Program-made: the position numbers and the translations under genes
Notes under the pieces: generated by a model
Database searches by the model: none
Seen by the model: the letters and a program-made list of their open reading frames with translations, nothing else
What the model was told of the DNA's origin: nothing
Part shown: positions 7,804 to 16,099 of the stretch, in pieces
Numbering within the stretch: position 1 is the first letter of the stretch
Layout: the number at the start of each line of letters is the position of its first letter
Assembly (NCBI GenBank): GCA_017458125.1
Contig: JAFTGB010000066.1
Location: forward strand, 51,369 to 115,368
Direction: 5' to 3'
Origin: Prevotella sp.
GTDB lineage: Bacteria; Bacteroidota; Bacteroidia; Bacteroidales; Bacteroidaceae
Length of the DNA: 64,000 bases

Positions 7804-8604
7804 ATGGCAAATCCATTTTCATTAGAGGGCAAAAACGCCTGGATTACCGGTGCCAGCTATGGTATTGGTTTTAACATTGCCAAGGCTTTCGTAGCCGCTG
7901 GCATCAAGAACATCATCTTCAACGACATCAACGAGGCCGCTCTGGAGCGTGGTCTGGCTAACTACAAGGAGGCCGGCATCGAGAACGTCAAGGGCTACGT
8001 CTGCGACGTCACCGACGAAGTGGCCGTGAAGGCCCTGGTGGAGAAGATTCACCAGGAGGTGGGTCAGATAGACATCCTGGTCAACAATGCCGGCATCATC
8101 AAGCGCATCCCCATGCACGAGATGAAGCGTCAGGAGTTCCAGCAGGTCATCGACATCGACCTCGTGGGTCCGTTCATCGTCAGCTCGGCCGTTATTCCCG
8201 AGATGATGGAGCGTCGCGAGGGTAAGATCATCAACATCTGCTCCATGATGTCGGAGTTAGGTCGTGAGACCGTCAGCGCATACGCTGCCGCCAAGGGTGG
8301 ACTGAAGATGCTGACCCGCAACATCTGCTCGGAGTACGGTGAGTACAACATCCAGTGCAACGGCATAGGCCCGGGCTACATCGCCACGCCGCAGACCGCT
8401 CCCCTGCGGGAGCGTCAGCCGGACGGCAGCCGTCATCCCTTCGACTCGTTCATCTGCGCCAAGACTCCCGCCGGACGCTGGCTGGAGCCCGAAGAGCTGG
8501 GTGGCCCCGCAGTGTTCTTGGCCTCTCATGCCTCCGATGCCGTCAACGGTCACGTGCTCTACGTCGACGGTGGCATCCTGGCCTACATCGGCAAGCAGCC
8601 CTGA
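7804..8604 (+). CDS. SDR-family dehydrogenase, gluconate 5-dehydrogenase-like
   Basis: A classical short-chain dehydrogenase of 266 residues. The nucleotide-binding TGASYGIG is at 15-22, NNAG at 94-97, and the catalytic Ser147/Ser150 region with Tyr160-x3-Lys164. The C-terminus ends in the usual VDGG segment. The closest recognisable relatives are gluconate 5-dehydrogenase and 2-deoxy-D-gluconate 3-dehydrogenase (IdnO/KduD group), which interconvert keto-gluconates and gluconates with NAD(P)H. No uronate or gluconate genes are adjacent, so the exact substrate cannot be fixed. Monocistronic, with its own promoter. Confidence 0.75.
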   Translation: MANPFSLEGKNAWITGASYGIGFNIAKAFVAAGIKNIIFNDINEAALERGLANYKEAGIENVKGYVCDVTDEVAVKALVEKIHQEVGQIDILVNNAGIIKRIPMHEMKRQEFQQVIDIDLVGPFIVSSAVIPEMMERREGKIINICSMMSELGRETVSAYAAAKGGLKMLTRNICSEYGEYNIQCNGIGPGYIATPQTAPLRERQPDGSRHPFDSFICAKTPAGRWLEPEELGGPAVFLASHASDAVNGHVLYVDGGILAYIGKQP

Positions 8605-8637
8605 TGCGTCGTTGCCTTCCGGCATGGCAGAAAGAAA

Positions 8638-8669
8638 AAGAGGATGCGCTCGTTGGAGTGCATCCTCTT
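8638..8669 (-). terminator. Intrinsic terminator of hup
   Basis: AAGAGGATGC pairs with GCATCCTCTT. On the minus strand the stem is followed by TTTTTCTTTC, so it ends hup transcription; on the plus strand there is no U-run. Confidence 0.75.
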
Positions 8670-8690
8670 GGTGTAAATAAATTTACAAAA

Positions 8691-8966
8691 TTACTTGTTG
8701 ACTGCCTCAGCGAGCTCGGCACCGGCCTTGAACTTGGCAACCTTCTTAGCAGCAATCTGAATCTTCTGCTTGGTGGCGGGGTTAATACCTTCACGGGCGG
8801 GCTTCTCTGCAACGGCGAACGTACCAAAGCCTACAAGCTGAACCTTGTCACCCTTAACGAGGGCATCCTTAATAGCTGCTACTGCGGCGTCAAGAGCCTT
8901 CTTGGCGTCAACTTTTGTCAGTTCAGCACCTGCTGCAATCTGATCAATCAATTCTGTCTTGTTCAT
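8691..8966 (-). CDS. hup: HU DNA-binding protein
   Basis: At 91 residues this is a full-length HU: MNKTELIDQIA at the start, the core LVGFGTFAVAEKPAREGINP with the Pro-containing beta-arm, and a C-terminal KKVAKFKAGAEL helix. HU bends DNA non-specifically and organises the nucleoid. Unlike the two HU-like genes at 1599-2446, this is the standard bacterial type. The gene is monocistronic, with a near-consensus promoter (9019-9049) and a terminator (8638-8669), as expected for a highly expressed protein. Confidence 0.93.
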   Translation of the reverse strand: MNKTELIDQIAAGAELTKVDAKKALDAAVAAIKDALVKGDKVQLVGFGTFAVAEKPAREGINPATKQKIQIAAKKVAKFKAGAELAEAVNK

Positions 8967-9018
8967 AATTAAGTTGATTTAAAATGATTTATATAAAAAA
9001 TTAAGTTGTTTTCTTGCG

Positions 9019-9049
9019 CAAATATAGGTTAAAGAATTTAGAAAACAAA
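9019..9049 (-). promoter_or_regulatory. hup promoter
   Basis: On the minus strand TTTG (9046-9049), 19 bases, TATATTTG (9019-9026): near-perfect consensus. The leader is about 45 nt. Confidence 0.8.
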
Positions 9050-9203
9050 CAAAAAACTGAAAAAAATGACTTTTTTGATGAAAAAAAGTGCGTAAAGACC
9101 TGTTTTTGTGCTTAAAAACATATATTTTTTGTAATTTTGCGCTCGATTTGTGTGAGTAAAGAACACGAAAGAAAGTAAACCGACAATAGCTTATAAAGAC
9201 AAG

Positions 9204-10124
9204 ATGAACAATATTCCCACAATGACCAAGAACCTGCTCATGGTCAACTTCTTGGCGTTTGTCGCCACATGGGTGCTGGAGCGCAGCGGCATCGACCTGA
9301 CGTCGCTCTTTGGTCTGCACTTCTTCATGGCCAGCGACTTCCGTATCTATCAGTTTGTCACCTACATGTTTCTGCATGGCGGACTGACGCACATTTTCTT
9401 TAATATGTTCGCATTGTGGATGTTCGGCAGTGTGATTGAGCGCGTGTGGGGACCGAAGAAATTCCTTTTTTATTACATTTGCTGCGGCATCGGCGCCGGT
9501 TTCGCACAGGAGTTGGTACAGTATGCCAACTTTATCATTAACGACATGGCGGCCTACCAGTACGTCGATGCCGGCGGCGTGAGGATGCCGGTCAACGCAT
9601 ACATCAACCTGTGGACCACCATCGGAGCATCTGGTGCCGTCTATGCCATCCTGCTGGCTTTCGGCATGATATTCCCCAACGAGCGGCTGTTCATTATTCC
9701 CTTCCCCTTCCCCATCAAGGCCAAGTGGTTAGTGGTTGGCTACATTGCCATTGAACTGTTCTCGGCCATGAGCAGTCCGGGCGACGGCGTGGCCCACATG
9801 GCTCACCTGGGCGGCATGCTGTTTGGTTTCCTGCTGATACGCTATTGGCAGAAACATCCTGACTCCAGCCAGCGTTTCGGACGGAGTAGGGGACAGGAGT
9901 TCTTCGACCGCATGAAGCAGAAGTACGATGCCCGTCAGGACACCCGCATGCATGCGGAGTATCATGGCGACCCTCGCCGCGAGAGCGACGAGGAGTATAA
10001 TGCCCGCAAGCGTAAGAACCAGGAGGAGATAGATGCCATTTTGGACAAGATACGCAAGAGCGGTTACGACAGTCTGACGAAGGAGGAAAAAAAGAAATTG
10101 TTTGACCAAAGCCGTGAGTCGTGA
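9204..10124 (+). CDS. Rhomboid-family intramembrane serine protease
   Basis: The 306-residue protein has about six membrane helices. The L1-loop region FLHGGLTHIFFNMFALW is followed by the nucleophile motif GASGAVYA (Ser143) and the catalytic histidine in HMAHLGG (His201). It cleaves membrane proteins within the bilayer. The C-terminal ~85 residues form a charged cytoplasmic extension. A TAATTTTG box at 9132-9139 is a likely -7 element. Its stop overlaps the next gene's GTG by four bases, so the two are translationally coupled. Confidence 0.88.
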   Translation: MNNIPTMTKNLLMVNFLAFVATWVLERSGIDLTSLFGLHFFMASDFRIYQFVTYMFLHGGLTHIFFNMFALWMFGSVIERVWGPKKFLFYYICCGIGAGFAQELVQYANFIINDMAAYQYVDAGGVRMPVNAYINLWTTIGASGAVYAILLAFGMIFPNERLFIIPFPFPIKAKWLVVGYIAIELFSAMSSPGDGVAHMAHLGGMLFGFLLIRYWQKHPDSSQRFGRSRGQEFFDRMKQKYDARQDTRMHAEYHGDPRRESDEEYNARKRKNQEEIDAILDKIRKSGYDSLTKEEKKKLFDQSRES

Positions 10125-11218
10125 TAAAGCGTCTGAAGACATTCATAACCCAGCTGGTGGCCGGTGCTAATGTCGTCACTGTCGTACTGATGGTGCTGGT
10201 GGGGTTCAGCGACCGCGTCAACCCCACGGAGCACCCGTTGCTGTCCACGTTCGGCATGGCTTTTCCCGTCCTGCTGCTGCTCAACATGCTGTTCCTCTTC
10301 TTTTGGCTGCTGTTCAGCTGGCGCAAGGCGTGGATACCCATTGCGGGCTTCCTGTTCGCGTACGTACCTATCACTATCTACCTGCCGCTCAACCTGTCGG
10401 AGAGCGTGCCCGACGGCGCCATCAAGCTGCTGTCGTACAATGTCTGCTCCTACGGCGGCAACTTCAAGTACGAGAACGGCTTCAAGACGGTCTGCGACTA
10501 TATCGCCTCCGAGGCTCCCGACATTGTCTGCGTTCAGGAGGACGTGGACACCTGGCGCCACTACACGTTCCGCGAGTATGAGAAGATAGGGCTTACGTAC
10601 AACGACACGGTAGAGATTGTCAACACACGGAAGAGCCAGAACAGCATAGGCATCCATACGCGCTTCCCCATCGTGCGTCGCGACCGCATAGCATACACCT
10701 CGGAAGTCAACGGCAGCGCGGCGTGGTGGCTCAAGGTGGGCGACGACACGCTCATCGTTGTCAACAACCATTTCGAGAGCTGTCACCTGAACCCCAGAGA
10801 CCGCCAGCAGTACCGCCAGATTATCAGGGGCGAGCTGTCGGGCGACTCCGCCCGTGCTGAGTCGAAGCTGCTGCTGGTGAAGTTGGCCGAGGCCAACGCC
10901 AAGCGCGCCCCGCAGATACGGGCGGTGCTCGACTACGTGCAGGCACATAAGGGCTATCCCGTGCTGGTCTGCGGCGACTTCAACGACTCGCCCATCTCCT
11001 ATTCGCGCCACGCCATGGCTCAGCAGCTGACCGACTGCTACGTAGCCACCGGTCGCGGCGTTGGTTTGTCATATAATCAGAAAGCTTTTTCACTGCGTAT
11101 TGACCACCTTTTCTGCAGTCAGGACGTGCAACCTTACAACTGCAAGATAAACGGCGAAATGGACGCCAGCGACCACAATCCGCTCGTTTGTTGGCTGAAA
11201 ATCAGGCCAAAACCGTAA
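10121..11218 (+). CDS. Membrane-anchored endonuclease/exonuclease/phosphatase family protein
   Basis: Translation starts at GTG 10121, overlapping the rhomboid stop (GTGA). Residues ~10-95 contain three hydrophobic helices. From ~100 on the EEP fold is clear: LLSYNVCSYG, the metal-binding Glu in VCVQED, VVNNHFES, CGDFNDSP, and ASDHNP near the end. These residues bind Mg and cut phosphodiester or phosphate-monoester bonds; the family includes nucleases and sphingomyelinase-like enzymes. Substrate unknown. Coupling to a rhomboid is common in Bacteroidota, from memory. Confidence 0.85.
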   Translation: MIKRLKTFITQLVAGANVVTVVLMVLVGFSDRVNPTEHPLLSTFGMAFPVLLLLNMLFLFFWLLFSWRKAWIPIAGFLFAYVPITIYLPLNLSESVPDGAIKLLSYNVCSYGGNFKYENGFKTVCDYIASEAPDIVCVQEDVDTWRHYTFREYEKIGLTYNDTVEIVNTRKSQNSIGIHTRFPIVRRDRIAYTSEVNGSAAWWLKVGDDTLIVVNNHFESCHLNPRDRQQYRQIIRGELSGDSARAESKLLLVKLAEANAKRAPQIRAVLDYVQAHKGYPVLVCGDFNDSPISYSRHAMAQQLTDCYVATGRGVGLSYNQKAFSLRIDHLFCSQDVQPYNCKINGEMDASDHNPLVCWLKIRPKP

Positions 11219-11267
11219 AAAAAGCATGAAAATTGCCGATAAATTTCGGTAAATCAGGAAAAAAGCG

Positions 11268-11275
11268 TATATTTG
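11268..11275 (+). promoter_or_regulatory. -7 box of secDF
   Basis: TATATTTG with a partial -33 (TTTCGG at 11244); the ATG follows after 46 bases. Confidence 0.6.
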
Positions 11276-11321
11276 CAGGCTTAAAAAGCGAAATCATAAA
11301 TTAAATTATAAAAATAGCACA

Positions 11322-14300
11322 ATGCAAAACAAAGGAATTGTAAAATTTGTCGCAATCGTTCTGATACTCGTTTGCTGCTTCTACCTTTCCTTCTCGTTCG
11401 TGACGCGCCACTACGAAAGTAAGGCTGCTGCCATGAGTGAGGAGGCAGGACAGGAGTATCTCGACTCTATCATGAACGAGAAAGTGTACTGCGGAATCTA
11501 CTCGTTCAAGCAGTGCCGCGAGATGGAGATTGGCCTGGGTCTTGACCTGAAGGGCGGTATGAACGTTATTCTTGAAGTGTCGGTCCCCGACGTCATCGAT
11601 GTGCTGGCCGACCACAAGAGCGATGCCACCTACCGCAAGTCGATGGAGGAGGCCAAGAAGGAAGAGGAGACCAGTCAGGACGACTTTATCTCCCTGTTCA
11701 TCAAGTATTGGAAACAGAACGCCAACGGTCGCCCCTTGGCAGCCATCTTTGCCACTCAGCAGATGAAGGGCAAGGTGAGCACGTCGTCGACCGACGCCGA
11801 GGTGGAGCGCGCACTGCGTGCCGAGGTGCAGTCGGCTGTCGACAACTCGTTCAACGTGGTTCGCAACCGTATTGATAAGTTCGGCGTCGTTCAGCCGAAC
11901 ATCCAGAAGCTGGAAGGCCAGTCGGGCCGCATCATGGTGGAGATGCCTGGCGTGAAGGAGCCTGAGCGCGTGCGCAAGCTGCTGCAAGGCTCTGCCAACC
12001 TTGAGTTCTGGGAGACCTACAATTCACAGGAGATTTATCCGCTGCTGGCTCAGCTGAACCAGAAGTATGCTGCCATGGGTGGCAATGCTGCCGCCGCAGC
12101 AGACACCACTGCCGCTGCTGCGGACACCACAGCCGTGGCTGCCGTGGCTACTGATTCCGTCGCCAGCAAGTCGGCCAACGAGCTGGCTGCCAAGCTGGCC
12201 AAGAAGGACAGCCAGGTGAAGGACGCCAAGGCCAAGGCTGAGGCTCTGAAGCTGAACCCGCTGTTCGCCGTCTTCCAGCCCATTCCCCAGGGTCTGGCCA
12301 TCGTCGGCTATGCCAACGCCCGCGATACTGCTGACGTCAACAAGGTCATCTATAGCGACATCGCTGCCCAGGTGCTGCCTGCCGAGTGCAAGCTGCGCTG
12401 GGGTGCCAAGCCCGAGGACTTCGGTGGCGAGAGCACCCGTGGCGACGTCTTCGCCCTGTATGCTCTGAAGATTACCGAGCCTAACGGCCGCGCTCCGTTA
12501 GAGGGTGACGTCATCACCAGCTCGAAAGACGACTTCGACCAGATGGGTCATCCCTCGGTGTCCATGCAGATGAACTCCGACGGTGCCCGCCGCTGGAGCC
12601 AGATTACGAAGCAGAACATCGGCCGTGGCGTAGCCATCGTGCTCGATGACGCTGTCTACTCTGCTCCCCGCATCCTGACTCAGATTGACGGTGGTAACTC
12701 GCAGATTACGGGTAACTTCACCATCGAGGATACCAAGGACTTAGCTAATACGCTGAACTCTGGTAAAATGCCGGCTCCCACCCGCATCGTGCAGGAGGAG
12801 GTCGTTGGCCCGTCGTTGGGTGCACAGTCTATCCAGCAGGGTATCATCTCGTTCATCGTTGCTTTCGTGCTGCTCATGGTCTACATGATTATGCTGTACG
12901 GCTTCATCCCCGGCATACTGGCCGACATCGCACTGCTGTTCAACCTGTTCTTCACCTTGGGTATTCTGACATCGTTCCAGGCCGCACTGACCATGCCGGG
13001 TATCGCCGGTATCGTGCTGACCCTCGGTACTGCCGTCGATGCTAACGTGCTTATCTACGAGCGCATCAAGGAAGAGCTGCGCCGCGGCCTCGGCATGAAG
13101 GAAGCCCTGCAGAAGGGTTACTCCAACGCCTTCTCGGCTATCTTCGACTCGAACGTGACATCACTCATCACCGGTTTTATCCTGCTGTTCTTCGGTACGG
13201 GTCCTGTCAAGGGCTTCGCCACCACTTGGATCATCGGTATCTTCTGCTCGTTCTTCACCGCCGTGTTCCTGACCCGTCTGGTCTACGAGAACCGTCTGGC
13301 CAAGGACAAGTGGCTCGACCTGACCTTCATCACCGGCTACTCGAAGAACCTCATGCAGAACGCCCACTACAACTTCATGGGCATGTATAAGAAGTCGTTC
13401 ATCATCTGGGGTGCCGCTGCCGTGCTGTTCTGCGTGTCGTTCGCCGTTCGCGGACTGAGCCAGAGCATCGACTTCACCGGCGGTCGCAACTACGTCATCA
13501 CGCTCGATAAGGAGTCGCACGTCGAGGATGTACGTCAGGCACTGGCCGGCGTGTTTGTCAACACCGTCGGCGAGAATGCTGGCAAGGAGGCTAACACCAG
13601 CGTCATCGCCCTGGGTACCGACGGCAAGACCATCCGTGTGAGCACCAACTGGGACATCGAGTCGAACAACCCCGACGTTGACGACCAGGCAGAGACCATT
13701 CTCTACAACGCACTGAAGAAGTCTGGCTTCGTCAGCCAGAGCAAGGTCGAGGACTTCAAGAACCCTGACGTCCGCGAGGGTGGTTCCATCATCAGCTCGG
13801 CAAAGGTAGGACCGGCCGTGGCTAAGGACATCACCTACGGTGCCATCATCTCGGTCATCATCGCCCTCATCGCCATCTTCCTCTACATCCTGCTGCGCTT
13901 CCGCAATGTAGCCTACTCTACGGGTGCTACCATCGCGCTGGCACTGGATGCACTGGTGGTCATCGGCTTCTACAGCGTGCTGTGGGGCTGGGTACCCATG
14001 TCGCTGGAAATCGATCAGGTGTTCATCGGTGCCATCCTGACCGTGATTGGTTACTCCATCAACGATAAGGTGGTGGTCTTCGACCGTATCCGTGAGAACT
14101 TCCAGCTCTATGGCAAGCGCGACCGTCAGCAACTGTTCAACGACTCGCTGAACCAGACGCTGGCTCGTACCATCAACACCTCGGTGACGACGCTCATCGT
14201 GCTGCTCTGTATCTTCATCCTCGGTGGTGACTCGATACGCAGCTTCTCGTTCGCCATGATTCTCGGTGTCGTCTTCGGTACCCTGTCGTCGCTCTTCATC

Positions 14301-14372
14301 GCCGCTCCTACGGCCTTCCTCGTGATGGGTCGCACCATCCGCGAGGCCGACCTCGCAGAAAATGCCAAGTGA
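11322..14372 (+). CDS. secDF: Fused protein translocase subunits SecD-SecF
   Basis: The 1016-residue fusion is standard for Bacteroidota. The SecD half has LGLDLKGGMNVILEV and a first periplasmic domain, then a six-helix membrane domain around PGIAGIVLTLGTAVDANVLIYERI. The SecF half begins near residue 680 with IDFTGGRNYVI and ends with VIGYSINDKVVVFDRIRE. SecDF uses the proton gradient to pull secreted proteins out of SecYEG. An Ala/Asp/Thr-rich low-complexity insert lies at about residues 257-310 in the SecD periplasmic part. The last codons (AAG TGA) are included in a direct repeat copied at 16002. Confidence 0.95.
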   Translation: MQNKGIVKFVAIVLILVCCFYLSFSFVTRHYESKAAAMSEEAGQEYLDSIMNEKVYCGIYSFKQCREMEIGLGLDLKGGMNVILEVSVPDVIDVLADHKSDATYRKSMEEAKKEEETSQDDFISLFIKYWKQNANGRPLAAIFATQQMKGKVSTSSTDAEVERALRAEVQSAVDNSFNVVRNRIDKFGVVQPNIQKLEGQSGRIMVEMPGVKEPERVRKLLQGSANLEFWETYNSQEIYPLLAQLNQKYAAMGGNAAAAADTTAAAADTTAVAAVATDSVASKSANELAAKLAKKDSQVKDAKAKAEALKLNPLFAVFQPIPQGLAIVGYANARDTADVNKVIYSDIAAQVLPAECKLRWGAKPEDFGGESTRGDVFALYALKITEPNGRAPLEGDVITSSKDDFDQMGHPSVSMQMNSDGARRWSQITKQNIGRGVAIVLDDAVYSAPRILTQIDGGNSQITGNFTIEDTKDLANTLNSGKMPAPTRIVQEEVVGPSLGAQSIQQGIISFIVAFVLLMVYMIMLYGFIPGILADIALLFNLFFTLGILTSFQAALTMPGIAGIVLTLGTAVDANVLIYERIKEELRRGLGMKEALQKGYSNAFSAIFDSNVTSLITGFILLFFGTGPVKGFATTWIIGIFCSFFTAVFLTRLVYENRLAKDKWLDLTFITGYSKNLMQNAHYNFMGMYKKSFIIWGAAAVLFCVSFAVRGLSQSIDFTGGRNYVITLDKESHVEDVRQALAGVFVNTVGENAGKEANTSVIALGTDGKTIRVSTNWDIESNNPDVDDQAETILYNALKKSGFVSQSKVEDFKNPDVREGGSIISSAKVGPAVAKDITYGAIISVIIALIAIFLYILLRFRNVAYSTGATIALALDALVVIGFYSVLWGWVPMSLEIDQVFIGAILTVIGYSINDKVVVFDRIRENFQLYGKRDRQQLFNDSLNQTLARTINTSVTTLIVLLCIFILGGDSIRSFSFAMILGVVFGTLSSLFIAAPTAFLVMGRTIREADLAENAK

Positions 14373-14445
14373 TAAGGCATACACCTTATTAATTATATAA
14401 GAAAAGACCTCCCCGCGAAGGGAGGCCTTTTCTATTTACAGTAGG
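14361..14445 (+). repeat. Direct repeat copy 1: secDF 3' end plus terminator
   Basis: About 85 bases from AATGCCAAGTGATAAGGCAT to AGTAG recur at 16002-16086 with only a handful of differences. This copy includes the last secDF codons, the AT palindrome CTTATTAATTATATAAG and the GC hairpin. The two copies bracket an AAA ATPase gene. Confidence 0.85.
14402..14440 (+). terminator. secDF terminator
   Basis: AAAAGACCTCCC pairs with GGGAGGCCTTTT around a short CGCGAA loop, followed by CTATTT. A classical intrinsic terminator. Confidence 0.85.
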
Positions 14446-14531
14446 CTTCCCCATGGCCTGCATCCCCGCTTCGTCCGCGGAGATACTCAGACAGGTATAA
14501 GGCATCAAAACTGCACAAAATCAGTCATATA

Positions 14532-14563
14532 TTTGCTCAGTTTAGAAAAATACATTATCTTTG
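14532..14563 (+). promoter_or_regulatory. Promoter of ATPase gene 1
   Basis: TTTG (14532-14535), 20 bases, TATCTTTG (14556-14563). The transcript would begin right at the hairpin at 14565-14603. Confidence 0.7.
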
Positions 14564-14564
14564 C

Positions 14565-14603
14565 ACTGCAAAAACGGTCGAATAATGCGACAGTTTTTGC
14601 AGT
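14565..14603 (+). repeat. Inverted repeat at the 5' end of the ATPase 1 mRNA
   Basis: ACTGCAAAAAC (14565-14575) is the exact complement of GTTTTTGCAGT (14593-14603), with a TCG/CGA pair inside. It directly follows the -7 box, so it is either an RNA 5' stem-loop or an operator. Confidence 0.7.
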
Positions 14604-14618
14604 AAGACGTTTAAGGCC

Positions 14619-15932
14619 ATGATTATTAAAAGAGAACAATACATAGAAGCACTGCTGAGCAAACGATGGAACGGAAAGGTGAAAATTATCACTGGCATCC
14701 GTCGCTGTGGCAAGTCATTTCTTCTGTCGGCGCTGTATAAGGACTACCTCAAATCGGAGGGAGTTCCAGAAGACTGTTTCATTGAAATCGCATTGGATAG
14801 GAAAGCCAATTTGAAGTACAGGAATCCTAATGAACTATACGAATATGTAATTGCCAAAACTCGGGATGAAAGCAAGCGCTATTACGTGTTTATTGATGAG
14901 ATACAGTTATCTTATAAGGTAAAAAACGAGGATGTGGATGAAAGTTTGGTGCCTGAAGAGGACAGGGAGATGCTCTATACAACCTTCTATGACATCCTAA
15001 ATGACTTGATGGCACGAAGCAATCTGGACATCTATGTAACGGGCTCAAATTCCAAGATGCTGTCAACGGACATTGTTACCAATTTCCGCGACCGTGGTAC
15101 CGAAATCAAACTCTATCCTTTGTCCTTCAGGGAATACTATGCTTTTTCCGGATTGGAAAAGACCGACGCACTGGAGGAGTATCTGATGTATGGAGGTATG
15201 CCGTTGGCAGTCATCGAGAAAGATGAGACGGAAAAGCGTAAATATCTTGCTGGACTATACAAGAACGTGTATATCAAGGATATTGTAGAACGATACAAAC
15301 TGAAGGATGATGAAGTGCTTGATGCGCTGATTGATTCTCTTTCATCGGCTGTAGGTTCGCTTACAAATCCGCACAACCTCGCCAATGCGGCAGGTACGCT
15401 GATGAAGCGCAATACGTCCGACCATACCATCAAGAACTATTTGGACCATTTGGAGGATGCCTACCTTTTCATGGGTGCCAAGCGCTATGACGTGAAGGGC
15501 AAACGGTATTTCGAGAATACCCAGAAATACTATTCCATGGACTTGGGACTGAGAAATGCTAAGCTGAACTTCCGACAGCAGGAGAAAAGTCACCTGATGG
15601 AGAACATGATCTACCTCGAACTTGTACGCAGGGGATATAGTGTTGACGTGGGCGTGGTAGAGATTACCCGAGTAAGGGACGGCAAGAAACAGCAATCACA
15701 ATGTGAAATAGACTTTGTGGTCAATACGGGTCGAGAAAAAATCTACATCCAGTCGGCTCTGAATGTAGATACGGAGGAAAAGCAGAATCAGGAGACGTTC
15801 TCTCTGAAGAACTCAGGCGATCTTTTCCGTAAGATAGTCATTGTTGACGGAAACGCCAAGCAATGGACTGATGATAACGGCATTGTGTACATTGGTGTCA
15901 TTCCATTCCTGCTGGGAGAATCGAGTCTTTGA
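14619..15932 (+). CDS. AAA ATPase with DUF4143-like C-terminal domain
   Basis: The 437-residue protein has Walker A GIRRCGKS (residues 26-33), Walker B YVFIDEIQ near 90, and the sensor segment YVTGSNSKML. The YPLSFREYY motif and the C-terminal half, with CEIDFVVN near residue 365, match the AAA_14 plus DUF4143 family, abundant and multicopy in Bacteroidota. The C-terminal part resembles a PD-(D/E)xK-type fold but the expected ExK is not intact (YIQSAL). Molecular function is unproven. The base composition is clearly more AT-rich than secDF, suggesting later arrival. It sits alone inside an 85-bp direct repeat. Confidence 0.85.
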   Translation: MIIKREQYIEALLSKRWNGKVKIITGIRRCGKSFLLSALYKDYLKSEGVPEDCFIEIALDRKANLKYRNPNELYEYVIAKTRDESKRYYVFIDEIQLSYKVKNEDVDESLVPEEDREMLYTTFYDILNDLMARSNLDIYVTGSNSKMLSTDIVTNFRDRGTEIKLYPLSFREYYAFSGLEKTDALEEYLMYGGMPLAVIEKDETEKRKYLAGLYKNVYIKDIVERYKLKDDEVLDALIDSLSSAVGSLTNPHNLANAAGTLMKRNTSDHTIKNYLDHLEDAYLFMGAKRYDVKGKRYFENTQKYYSMDLGLRNAKLNFRQQEKSHLMENMIYLELVRRGYSVDVGVVEITRVRDGKKQQSQCEIDFVVNTGREKIYIQSALNVDTEEKQNQETFSLKNSGDLFRKIVIVDGNAKQWTDDNGIVYIGVIPFLLGESSL

Positions 15933-16001
15933 AACGAGAAGGCTTCTGGGTGGGAACGGTGATAGAGAAACTGGCAAACAGGTTTGGCTTCCGTGGGTAT
16001 C

Positions 16002-16086
16002 AATGCCAAGTGATAGGGCATACACCTTATTAATTATATAAGAAAAGACCTCCCTGCGAAGGGAGGCCTTTTTCTGTTTTTAGTAG
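16002..16086 (+). repeat. Direct repeat copy 2 with terminator
   Basis: This repeats the secDF tail sequence AATGCCAAGTGAT and the whole terminator (AAAAGACCTCCC/GGGAGGCCTTTTTC). Here it is not attached to secDF. It ends ATPase 1 transcription, and on the minus strand a TCTTTTCTTA run lets it also terminate the leftward surface-protein operon ending at 16100. Confidence 0.85.
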
Positions 16087-16099
16087 AAGTAATGTGTTT

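Noticed and set aside
8355-8972. 205-codon plus-strand frame across the SDR end and hup
   Set aside because: It overlaps two well-supported genes and the hup terminator; no independent evidence.
13161-14384. Long open frame of 407 codons antisense to secDF
   Set aside because: It mirrors the codon bias of secDF (GC-rich third positions) and encodes His/Asp/Val-rich low-quality protein; no family resemblance.
14361-16086. Classical transposon or integrative element
   Set aside because: No transposase, recombinase or terminal inverted repeats were found between the copies; only a repeat-bracketed ATPase can be claimed.
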